Position numbers and translations under genes: made by a program. Shown in pieces: positions 1-7,601 of a stretch of DNA of 64,000 nucleotides; the stretch's first letter is position 1; each line of letters opens with the position of its first letter. The stretch comes from Capnocytophaga cynodegmi DSM 19736 (GTDB lineage: Bacteria > Bacteroidota > Bacteroidia > Flavobacteriales > Flavobacteriaceae). The stretch covers positions 124,001-188,000 of the forward strand of contig NZ_KB900715.1 in the NCBI RefSeq assembly GCF_000379185.1, given 5' to 3'. The notes below the pieces were generated by a model. The model did not search any database and was not told the DNA's origin. It saw only the letters and a list, made by a program, of their open reading frames with translations.

Positions 1-879
1 GATTTTTGCTGGGTTCAATACATCAACAATTTGCTGAACAGCAACTGCTGGAAGGTATTCTTGCGTACGTCCTGGGTAACCGAAAACCATCGTGAAGTCA
101 TCTTCGGAGATGCCGTCCAACGAAATTGGAAAATAATGCTTAGGCGTGTAAGGTACGTTGTCTTTGGAATACTCGGCAGGACGATTATTCTTATCGGCAT
201 AGATGCGGAAAAGAGCAAAGTCTCCCGTATGTCGTGGCCACACCCAATTGTCTGTATCTGAGCCAAATTTTCCGATAGAAGACGGCGGAGCTCCTACCAA
301 ACGCACATCTTTAAAGTTTTCTACCACGAACAAAATATATTGATTTCCGTTATAGAAAGCTCGTACGCGATTTTCCTGCCACGCCTCTTTGGGTGATGTT
401 TTCACCAATTCAGCGATGTTTTTTTCGATGATTTTGGCTTTTTCGCTTTCAACAGAAAGATTTTCTGTACCTTTGACAATAGTAGCCGTAACATCTTCAA
501 TACGAACGATAAACGTAACGCTCACGCCAGGGTTAGGCAATTCTTCGGCAAGAGTTTTCGCCCAGAAGCCATTTGCCAAATAATCGTTTTCAACCGTGGA
601 GTGCGACTGAATTTCGCCATATCCGCAGTGATGATTGGTAAGTAACAACCCCTTTGGAGAAATTACCTCGGAAGTACAACCGCCATCAAAGTGCGGCACC
701 GCATCTTTAAGTGAAGAATGGTTCACGCTGTAAATATCTGCTGCTGACATCTTCATTCCCAGCGATTTCATTTCTTTTTCGTTCATTCCCTCCAAAAGCG
801 AAGGAATCCACATTCCGCCCTGTTGTGCATAGAGCGAAACTGAGCAAAATAGTAATAAAAGTTTTACATATTTCATCAT
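1..879 (-). CDS. S46 family dipeptidyl-peptidase (DPP7/DPP11 type), N-terminal part
   Basis: Partial gene running off the left edge; about 290 N-terminal residues are visible. The protein starts with a signal peptide (MMKYVKLLLLLFCSVSLYA, then QQ) followed by GGMWIPSLLEGM, typical of S46 serine peptidases. TNHHCG at about residues 82-87 holds the catalytic His, and WPRHTGDFALFRIY holds the catalytic Asp region. The catalytic Ser and the residue that decides DPP7 versus DPP11 specificity lie outside the window. The family releases dipeptides from peptide N-termini in the periplasm and suits an asaccharolytic or peptide-feeding bacterium. A longer in-frame start exists at 891 (MTIQMMKYV); the shorter one gives the more usual signal peptide length. 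Confidence 0.93.
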   Translation of the reverse strand, partial: MMKYVKLLLLFCSVSLYAQQGGMWIPSLLEGMNEKEMKSLGMKMSAADIYSVNHSSLKDAVPHFDGGCTSEVISPKGLLLTNHHCGYGEIQSHSTVENDYLANGFWAKTLAEELPNPGVSVTFIVRIEDVTATIVKGTENLSVESEKAKIIEKNIAELVKTSPKEAWQENRVRAFYNGNQYILFVVENFKDVRLVGAPPSSIGKFGSDTDNWVWPRHTGDFALFRIYADKNNRPAEYSKDNVPYTPKHYFPISLDGISEDDFTMVFGYPGRTQEYLPAVAVQQIVDVLNPAKI

Positions 880-956
880 TTGTATCGTCATTGATTTATT
901 TTTTATGTTTTTCAGTATGAATAGGTTAGTTATACCTACAATTAAGTACAAAAAAG

Positions 957-1649
957 CTACTTTTTCCCTCGGCGATTGATGGTTGTATTGGCATCATCAA
1001 TTACTTGTGAAACCACTTTCGAGAAGTTAGTGTAAGTACTTTCTTCCTGTAAAGCAGCCAGATAACTAATCAATTTTGTATTGATAAGCCCCAATAAAGG
1101 TTTTTTCAGAGCTGTTGCCGACTCGTCGAATTCTTGTTCGGAAACGGACTTTTCATACGCCATTCGCTCGGTATGAAAAGCCGTCTGACGGGTGCGAAGC
1201 TCTTCTATTGTATCGGATACTCCCAAAAGTTTTCCGATAGCTTCTTGCAACTCGGTGGCGGAAAAATCTCGTAAAAGCGATTCGATATGTGCCGATTCGC
1301 TCGAGTAGTTTTCACGTGTGATTTTCGTTCCGTAACGGTCAAAAACAGCATATAGTTTTTCGGCACTTTCACGGATTTCAGGCGAACGCATCGAGCGATA
1401 GCCCAGCAATATGTTGCTTAAATTCATAATCGTTTCGTCACGCAGATTGTCCGCTTCTTCCAACTTGGAAACGGCAACTTCTTTTTTGATAGCCACCGAA
1501 AGTGCCGTAGCCTGTGTGTCAATTTTCTCAAACAGATTTTTCAAAAAAGCATCTGTTTGTAATTCATTTTCTTGGTGAAAAAGCCCTACCAAACGATGAG
1601 CTATATCAGCCAATTCGGAAACACGTACTATTGTTAATAATCGTTTCAT
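957..1649 (-). CDS. DUF6261-like hypothetical protein
   Basis: A 230-residue, helix-rich, soluble protein with no signal peptide or membrane segment. It begins MKRLLTIVRVSELADIAHRLV and ends in a basic tail (NRRGKK). The overall pattern (an N-terminal segment about where to place a helical bundle, then mid-protein NLSNILLGYRSMRSPEIRESAEKL) resembles the DUF6261 family of Bacteroidota proteins, recalled from memory and not searched. Function is unknown. It stands alone between the S46 peptidase and the membrane protein at 1883, with over 200 bases of noncoding DNA upstream. Confidence 0.75.
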   Translation of the reverse strand: MKRLLTIVRVSELADIAHRLVGLFHQENELQTDAFLKNLFEKIDTQATALSVAIKKEVAVSKLEEADNLRDETIMNLSNILLGYRSMRSPEIRESAEKLYAVFDRYGTKITRENYSSESAHIESLLRDFSATELQEAIGKLLGVSDTIEELRTRQTAFHTERMAYEKSVSEQEFDESATALKKPLLGLINTKLISYLAALQEESTYTNFSKVVSQVIDDANTTINRRGKK

Positions 1650-1803
1650 TGTATATAAATTTTGATTAATTCAGTGTATGATTTTTTAGTCATTAGTAGC
1701 TTCATCTTGCGGAAGCCTCCGACTAAAAAGTGATTTATATCTTCTTTCGGAAGAAATTTTTAACTAAATGATTGCACTTTTCTGCAATCCTTAGATAATC
1801 ATC

Positions 1804-1854
1804 ACTAAATAGTTATCCATCTAAACAACGCAAACAGAGGTTTAACTATTTAGT
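1804..1854. repeat. 12-bp inverted repeat in an intergenic region
   Basis: ACTAAATAGTTA (1804-1815) and its exact reverse complement TAACTATTTAGT (1843-1854) are separated by 27 bases. They lie between the genes ending at 1883 and starting at 1649. There is no T-run after the second arm on either strand, so this is not a clear terminator; an operator or an mRNA leader hairpin is possible. Confidence 0.5.
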
Positions 1855-1882
1855 CACGGCATTGTTTTGCGTAATTGATGCC

Positions 1883-2290
1883 TTATTCTGTTTTGTTTTT
1901 AGAAACGTCCATAACGGGAACTAATCCTTCGGAAGGCATATAAATAATCTGCGGAAGATTGCCTTTGTCTGCCAATTTTTCGAGCGTTCGGATAAACAAA
2001 TACTGATTATAGACCGAATTGAGCGTTCCGTTTTCGATTTTCATTGCCTCTGCCATACCTCTTGCTCTCTCAATTTCGGCCTGAGCATTAAGTTTTTCGG
2101 CTTCCAGTCGAGCTTTGGCTTCTTCAATAAGAATTTTTCGGTTTTGTTCGGCTTTTGCCATTTCAGCCTTACCAGCCATTTCTTGTTGCCAAACGTTGTA
2201 AATAGGCAATCCAAACATCATCACCACAATGATGATAACCACCACAGAGACCGTGCCTACAATTGCGGAAATAGGTAATTTTGATTTCAT
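1883..2290 (-). CDS. small membrane protein with stomatin/prohibitin-like helical tail
   Basis: 135 residues: one N-terminal membrane segment (about residues 8-28), then a long charged helix rich in Ala, Glu and Lys (AEMAKAEQNRKILIEEAKAR, AQAEIERARGMAEA), then IIYMPSEGLVPVMD near the C-terminus. The helix plus the GMAEA/tail pattern is what follows the band-7 domain in SPFH proteins, but the band-7 domain itself is missing and would not fit in this length. It probably forms an oligomeric membrane-anchored coiled coil. The next gene downstream on the same strand is at 957 and a LOG-family gene lies just upstream (8 bases apart), so it may be cotranscribed with that gene. Function not known. 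Confidence 0.7.
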   Translation of the reverse strand: MKSKLPISAIVGTVSVVVIIIVVMMFGLPIYNVWQQEMAGKAEMAKAEQNRKILIEEAKARLEAEKLNAQAEIERARGMAEAMKIENGTLNSVYNQYLFIRTLEKLADKGNLPQIIYMPSEGLVPVMDVSKNKTE

Positions 2291-2298
2291 AGGTTTTA

Positions 2299-2988
2299 CT
2301 AAAAATTAGGTCGAAGATTGTATTTTAGATAGAATTTTTCGATAATATCAACAACTTCATCTGCTGTATCAACAACTTTGAAAAGGAACATATCTTCGGG
2401 AGAAATGTTTTGAAATTCGTCCAAAAGTGTTTTTTGGAACCAATCCACAAGTCCTTTCCAAAATTCGCTTCCGACCAAAATAATCGGGAATTTATCAATT
2501 TTTTGAGTTTGAATAAGCGTGATAGCTTCAAAAAGTTCGTCCATTGTTCCGAATCCTCCTGGCATCACAACGAATGCTTGTGAATACTTAACAAACATCA
2601 CTTTACGAGCAAAAAAGTAATCGAAATTCAAATTTTTATCTCTGTCGATATACGGATTATCGTGTTGTTCAAAAGGTAGGTCGATATTTAGCCCAACTGA
2701 CGAGCCATTTCCTTTACGTGCTCCTTTATTTCCGGCTTCCATAATACCGGGTCCACCTCCTGTAATTACTCCAAAGCCCGACTCCACGATTTTTTCAGCG
2801 ATTTCTACCGCCAAATTGTAGTATTTGCTATCGGATTTGGTACGAGCAGAACCAAAAATAGACACACACGGACCTATTTCACTGAGTTTTTCGTATCCAT
2901 TTACGAATTCTCCCATTATTTTAAAAATTGACCAAGAATCATTGGTTTTAATCTCATTCCAAACTTTAGAATGTTGTTTTTTATTCAT
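2299..2988 (-). CDS. LOG family protein (TIGR00730), nucleoside 5'-monophosphate phosphoribohydrolase
   Basis: 229 residues with the LOG signature: GGGPGIMEAGNKGA and PGGFGTMDELFE form the nucleotide-binding and catalytic region of a Rossmann-like fold. The family cleaves the N-glycosidic bond of nucleoside monophosphates (cytokinin riboside monophosphates in plants, AMP and similar in bacteria). The protein is cytoplasmic with no signal peptide. The stop lies 8 bases before the start of the small membrane protein at 2290, which suggests a two-gene unit. The family call is firm; the physiological substrate here is not known. Confidence 0.92.
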   Translation of the reverse strand: MNKKQHSKVWNEIKTNDSWSIFKIMGEFVNGYEKLSEIGPCVSIFGSARTKSDSKYYNLAVEIAEKIVESGFGVITGGGPGIMEAGNKGARKGNGSSVGLNIDLPFEQHDNPYIDRDKNLNFDYFFARKVMFVKYSQAFVVMPGGFGTMDELFEAITLIQTQKIDKFPIILVGSEFWKGLVDWFQKTLLDEFQNISPEDMFLFKVVDTADEVVDIIEKFYLKYNLRPNF

Positions 2989-3011
2989 AGAAAGTATATT
3001 TAAGTGTTTAT

Positions 3012-3575
3012 TTATCGTTTAAAAAAATCGTATCCTATTTTAAAGCTCAACGAAAAGGCCCCTCCTTTGCTATTCGGATTTTTACCTAGTGTTTGCGAAT
3101 AACCATATCCCACGTTGAATTCATAATTGAAATTTCTACCAAAACTACGACGAATACCGAAAGTAGGCATTATGCTGATAGAGTTATCATTATTAGTTAT
3201 ATCATTATAATTGGAGATGATAAACCAATTAGGGAAATATTCAGCCCGAAGTGAAAAATAGTTTCCACTATTATTTTTGGTGTTTTTTCCTTTCCTCACA
3301 CGACGATTTAATCCGTAGTACCATTTACCTTCGAGCGAAGCAGCAGGAATTAGCAAAAAGCCTGTCTTTTCATACATTGTCCCTGTCCAGAAACCTCCGT
3401 GTAAACTCAATTGTGAACGCAGTGCCACAGCATCGGAGAGTTTGTGTTCGTTGTAAGCATTTGCTCCGAACAACCCAATTTGAACGCCAATAATATCTTT
3501 TTCAACACTTGCATTTTGTGCTTGAGCCACCGCAAATCCTAATAGTGTAAAAACACCAATAAAAAGTTTTTTCAT
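3012..3575 (-). CDS. outer-membrane beta-barrel protein
   Basis: 187 residues with a clear signal peptide (MKKLFIGVFTLLGFAVAQAQ). The mature part is rich in alternating aromatic and hydrophobic residues (GGFWTGTMYEKTGFLLIPAA, YFSLRAEYFPNWF, YEFNVGYGYSQTLG) and ends SLSFKIGYDFFKR, the C-terminal aromatic strand typical of outer-membrane barrels. It is probably an eight-stranded barrel of the OMP_b-brl kind. No enzyme motif is visible. A -7 box CAAATATA (3597-3604, read as TATATTTG on the minus strand) lies just upstream. Ligand and role are unknown. Confidence 0.8.
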   Translation of the reverse strand: MKKLFIGVFTLLGFAVAQAQNASVEKDIIGVQIGLFGANAYNEHKLSDAVALRSQLSLHGGFWTGTMYEKTGFLLIPAASLEGKWYYGLNRRVRKGKNTKNNSGNYFSLRAEYFPNWFIISNYNDITNNDNSISIMPTFGIRRSFGRNFNYEFNVGYGYSQTLGKNPNSKGGAFSLSFKIGYDFFKR

Positions 3576-3875
3576 AGAAAATTGAAATTAAAGAGGCAAA
3601 TATATAAAAAAACGACTCAAAACTGGTAGTTTAAATAACTTTGTTTGGCTGTATTTTTAAAAAATCTTCAGAAATTTAAAATCAAAACTTCCTCTTCAAA
3701 TAAAACTGGTGATTGAACAAAGGTTGGAATTCATCTAATTCTTTCGTTTGAAATGAACTAAAAAAAGTCTGTAAAAATCCTTTTTTAAAAAATATTGAAA
3801 AGATATTTTTATTATTGCTCAGAAAGTATTACTTTCGCCCACTAAATTAATAATACTAAAATTACATAACGAAAG
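3576..3875. other. 300-base divergent intergenic region
   Basis: Noncoding DNA between the minus-strand barrel gene and plus-strand ppiD. It contains a minus-strand -7 box (3597-3604) for the barrel gene. Near 3829-3836 there is only a near match to TAnnTTTG (ends TTCG) for ppiD. I see no RNA gene, repeat or terminator. Confidence 0.6.
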
Positions 3876-5993
3876 ATGGCAGTTCTTGAAAAAATTAGAA
3901 ACCGTACAGTATTTCTCATCGTGATTATTGGGTTAGCGTTGTTTGCTTTTGTAATCTCTGACTTTATTGGTTCAGGAAGATTTAGCAATTCGCACCCCAC
4001 AGAAGTAGGAACCGTTAACGGAGAAGATGTTTCTATTGATGCTTTCCGCTACCAAGTAGAAGCTACCATTCAAAATGCAAACGGACAGGCAAGTTCCATT
4101 GAAGCTGCAAAATACGTTTGGGAACAAAATGTTCGTAACATTCTTCTAAAACAACAATTTGAAAAATTAGGACTAAGTGTTGAAAAAGACCAAATCATTT
4201 CTATTCTATCAAAAAGCCCAATAGCTCAAAATCAAGAATTCACAAATGAATTTGGCGTTTTTGACTCATCAAAATTCATCAATTATTTAGCTACCCTAAA
4301 AGCAACTAATCCTCAGGCTTACCAACAATGGAAAATGCAAGAAGAGGCTCTTATTGAGGGAGCTAAGCAACAAATGTACTTCAGTTTGATACGTGGAGGA
4401 TTGGGAGCTACTAATGCTGAAGCAGAAATTGCTTACCATCAAGAACAAGACAAAGCAGATATAAAATTCGTAGCTTTGCAATATAGCTCAATTCCTGATA
4501 GTACAATTACTGTAACTGATAGCGAAATAAAATCATACATTAACAAACACGAAAAACAATTCAAGCAAGAAGCTTTCCGTAACATTCAATACATAGTTGT
4601 TAATGAAAAGGCTTCAGATAGTGATATTCAAGCAAGTAGAGAAGCTTTAAACAAGTTGCTTTCTCCAGAAGTTGTTTTTAATAACCAAACAAATTCGAAT
4701 GACACAATTGCAGGTTTTGCAAAAACGACAAAAATTCGTGAGTTTGTTGATAAACATTCTGATACCCCTTACGACTCTTTATTTGTGACTAAAGAACAAT
4801 TATCTTCCAGTTATGCCGATACTTTATTCACACTTCCTGTTGGAAAAGTTTTCGGACCATACGAAGATGGAGGTAGCTTGAAACTTTCTCGTATGATTGC
4901 CAAAGAAGCTAATGGAGCTGTAAAAGCAAGTCATATTTTAATTCCTTACACAGGAAGCCAAGCTGCAAACCAGAGTGTTACACGCACTAAAGAAGAAGCT
5001 CAGGCAAAAGCCAAAGAAATATTAGCTCTTGCACAGGTTCCTGGTGCCGATTTTGCTGCGTTAGCAAGAGAAAATTCAGAAGAACCTGGAGCTGCTTATA
5101 GTGGAGGCGATTTAGGTTTTTTCACAAAAGGAAGAATGGTTAAACCTTTTGAAGAATTTGTTTTCTCAAATCCAACAGGGCATATCGGAATTGTTGAAAC
5201 TGATTTTGGCGTTCACGTAGTGAGAATTGCAGAAAAGACTGATGCTGTACAAATTGCAACCATCACACGCAAAATTGAACCTTCTGAAGCTACATTAAAT
5301 GAGTTATTCTCAAAAGTTTCTAAGTTCGAAATTGACGCATTGGCTGATGTTAAAAATTTCAGCGAAGTTGCCAAAAAATCTGATTTATCTGTGCTTCGTG
5401 CTGATAATCTTAAACAAAATGATGAATATATCATAGGTTTAGGAAACAATCGTGCCATTGTACAATGGATTTTCCAAGAAGACAGCAAAGTAGGTGATAT
5501 TCGTAAGTTTACTTCAGGAGGGAACTATATTGTAGCTCAACTTACCAAAAAAGGTGAAAAAGGAATTAGCTCTGTTCAAGACGCTTCTCCTTTTGTAAAA
5601 CCAATTTTAATCCGTCAGAAAAAAGCCGAAATTCTTGCTGAAAAAGCCAAAGGAAATTCATTAGATGCTATTGCTTCTGCAAATAAAAGTGAGGTAAAAA
5701 CAGCTACAGGTTTATCAATGAACAATCCAACAATTATTGGTGAAGGACGTGAACCAAGAGTTGTAGGCACTGCCTTTTCTTTGAAACAAAATCAAGTTTC
5801 TAAGCCTATTGAAGGAGAAAATGGCGTTTACGTAATAGAGGTTACTTCTACTACAAAAGCTCCTACAATTGACAACTACAAATCATTTGCAAAAACTCTG
5901 GAAGGCTTAAAATTAAGCCGTGCATCAGAAGAAGTTTTGAGTGCTCTTAAAAATTCGGCTGAAATAAAAGAAAATCTTAGTCTATTCTACTAA
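3876..5993 (+). CDS. ppiD: periplasmic folding chaperone PpiD-like, SurA_N/PPIC-type peptidylprolyl isomerase
   Basis: 705 residues. An N-terminal cytoplasmic stub and one membrane anchor (MAVLEKIRNRTVFLIVIIGL onward, about residues 12-30) are followed by a SurA_N-like helical region. A parvulin PPIC domain starts at about residue 348 (VKASHILIPYTG ... GGDLGFFTKGRMVKPFEEFVFS ... FGVHVVRIAEK). A second, degenerate parvulin-like region precedes the C-terminus. The length and architecture fit PpiD, an inner-membrane foldase that helps proteins emerging from Sec. The gene has its own terminator at 6011-6042 and appears monocistronic. Confidence 0.9.
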   Translation: MAVLEKIRNRTVFLIVIIGLALFAFVISDFIGSGRFSNSHPTEVGTVNGEDVSIDAFRYQVEATIQNANGQASSIEAAKYVWEQNVRNILLKQQFEKLGLSVEKDQIISILSKSPIAQNQEFTNEFGVFDSSKFINYLATLKATNPQAYQQWKMQEEALIEGAKQQMYFSLIRGGLGATNAEAEIAYHQEQDKADIKFVALQYSSIPDSTITVTDSEIKSYINKHEKQFKQEAFRNIQYIVVNEKASDSDIQASREALNKLLSPEVVFNNQTNSNDTIAGFAKTTKIREFVDKHSDTPYDSLFVTKEQLSSSYADTLFTLPVGKVFGPYEDGGSLKLSRMIAKEANGAVKASHILIPYTGSQAANQSVTRTKEEAQAKAKEILALAQVPGADFAALARENSEEPGAAYSGGDLGFFTKGRMVKPFEEFVFSNPTGHIGIVETDFGVHVVRIAEKTDAVQIATITRKIEPSEATLNELFSKVSKFEIDALADVKNFSEVAKKSDLSVLRADNLKQNDEYIIGLGNNRAIVQWIFQEDSKVGDIRKFTSGGNYIVAQLTKKGEKGISSVQDASPFVKPILIRQKKAEILAEKAKGNSLDAIASANKSEVKTATGLSMNNPTIIGEGREPRVVGTAFSLKQNQVSKPIEGENGVYVIEVTSTTKAPTIDNYKSFAKTLEGLKLSRASEEVLSALKNSAEIKENLSLFY

Positions 5994-6010
5994 AAGATAA
6001 TCAAAAAGCA

Positions 6011-6042
6011 AAAAAAGGAAGGTAAATTTACCTTCCTTTTTT
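6011..6042 (+). terminator. intrinsic terminator of ppiD
   Basis: Perfect stem AAAGGAAGGTAA / TTACCTTCCTTT with a very short loop, followed by a T-run. It begins 18 bases after the ppiD stop codon. Confidence 0.88.
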
Positions 6043-6104
6043 ATTTCGTGATATATTTTTATTACTAAAAATTTTTACATTTGCCTACCCAAATAAAGTA
6101 ACTA

Positions 6105-6869
6105 ATGAAAATCATATCTTACAATGTGAATGGTGTACGTGCCGCAATGGCAAAAGGACTAACAGAATGGCTAAAAAATGCCAATCCTGATGTACTTTGT
6201 TTACAGGAAATCAAAGCTTTGGAATCACAAATTGAAAAAACGGCTTTTGAAGATTTAGGATACAAATACCAATATTGGCATAGTGCCGAAAAAAAAGGAT
6301 ATAGCGGAGTTGCGATACTATCCAAAATAAAACCCAATCACGTTGAAGTAGGAAGTGGCATCAACTATATGGACACTGAAGGACGCATATTACGTGCTGA
6401 CTTTGATACAATTTCGGTAATGAGCCTTTACCTACCATCTGGCACAAACATTGAACGATTAGACTTCAAATTCACCTTTATGGATGATTTTCAAGACTAT
6501 ATCAATCAGCTAAAAGTATCACACCCAAACTTGGTAATCTGTGGTGATTATAATATATGTCATCAGGCTATTGATATTCACGACCCCATACGAAACGCCA
6601 ATGTTTCTGGCTTCCTACCTGTGGAACGTGAATGGCTTGACAATTTTATGAAAAGTGGATTTATTGACAGCTTTCGTCACTTCAACAAAGAGCCTCACAA
6701 TTACTCGTGGTGGAGTTATCGTGCAAATGCTCGTAATAACAATAAAGGTTGGCGAATTGATTACAATTTGGTTGCACAACCTCTCGAAAATCGATTACAA
6801 CGAGCCTTAATTCTCCCTGAAGCAAAGCACAGTGACCATTGCCCCATTTTGGTGGAGATTGAAGACTAA
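6105..6869 (+). CDS. xth: exodeoxyribonuclease III
   Basis: 254 residues of the exonuclease-endonuclease-phosphatase fold. MKIISYNVNGVRAAMAKG at the N-terminus, CLQEIKA (metal-binding Glu), GDYN in the middle and SDHCPILVEIE at the C-terminus (catalytic Asp-His) are all intact. The enzyme cuts DNA at abasic sites and removes 3' blocks and 3' ends in base-excision repair. A -7 box TACATTTG lies at 6076-6083, giving a short leader. The neighbouring gene downstream is convergent. Confidence 0.96.
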   Translation: MKIISYNVNGVRAAMAKGLTEWLKNANPDVLCLQEIKALESQIEKTAFEDLGYKYQYWHSAEKKGYSGVAILSKIKPNHVEVGSGINYMDTEGRILRADFDTISVMSLYLPSGTNIERLDFKFTFMDDFQDYINQLKVSHPNLVICGDYNICHQAIDIHDPIRNANVSGFLPVEREWLDNFMKSGFIDSFRHFNKEPHNYSWWSYRANARNNNKGWRIDYNLVAQPLENRLQRALILPEAKHSDHCPILVEIED

Positions 6870-6933
6870 TATTCCAAGAAGAAGTCAAAAGAAAGCGATG
6901 GATAATCAATAGCAACTGACTTCTTCTTGAAAA

Positions 6934-7314
6934 TTATTGTAGATTCTTCGCTTCAATACTTAACGTTGTATGAGGAACGGCCAACAAACGGCGTTTATCA
7001 ATCAGTTTGCCTGTTACTCTACAAACCCCATAAGTTTTATTCTCTATGCGAATAAGTGCATTTTTAAGGTCACGAATAAACTTCTCCTGACGAATTGCCA
7101 AAGTTGTGTTTTCTTCCTTGCTTGTCACTTTCGAACCTTCTTCAAAAGCCTTAAAAGTAGGTGAGGTATCTTCCGTGCCATTAGTTGCACTATTCATATA
7201 AGCACTCTTAAGAAGCTCTAAATCTGCCTGAGCTTTTTTAATCTTTTCCTCGATAAGAACTTTGAATTCTTCTAATTCCTTATCGGAATACCTAACTCTG
7301 ATGTTTTCTTCCAT
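6934..7314 (-). CDS. TraR/DksA family protein lacking the zinc-finger cysteines
   Basis: 126 residues. An N-terminal helical hairpin (YSDKELEEFKVLIEEKIKKA onward) is followed by a loop and the DksA/TraR C-terminal region YGVCRVTGKLIDKRRLLAVPHT. In canonical DksA this region has four zinc-binding Cys; here only one Cys remains and the others are Thr, Lys and similar residues. A conserved Cys-poor form is usual, to my knowledge, in flavobacterial homologues, so this looks like a subfamily feature and not a decayed gene. It probably acts at the RNA polymerase secondary channel; regulation by ppGpp is not shown. It lies downstream of ileS on the same strand but 287 bases away. Confidence 0.85.
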   Translation of the reverse strand: MEENIRVRYSDKELEEFKVLIEEKIKKAQADLELLKSAYMNSATNGTEDTSPTFKAFEEGSKVTSKEENTTLAIRQEKFIRDLKNALIRIENKTYGVCRVTGKLIDKRRLLAVPHTTLSIEAKNLQ

Positions 7315-7601
7315 AATTATTTCTTATTTGTGTCGTTAAACATTTTTGATATGCCTTCCTCCTAATTTCGGCAAAATAATAGTCCAAATCAAAACAGCTG
7401 GAATCAAAAAAAAATCAGAAAATCTACCGATTTCACATAAGCAAAAACCCCAACAACACTTCGGTTAAAACTACCAAACAACAAGCCCAATAGAGCTTTT
7501 TTGATAATCAACGAATTCCCAATTTTTAAGTCTTATTTCTTTATTTTATTGTAAAAATAATCTATTTAATTTTTAAAACAAACCCTTTCCTAATCTGATT
7601 A

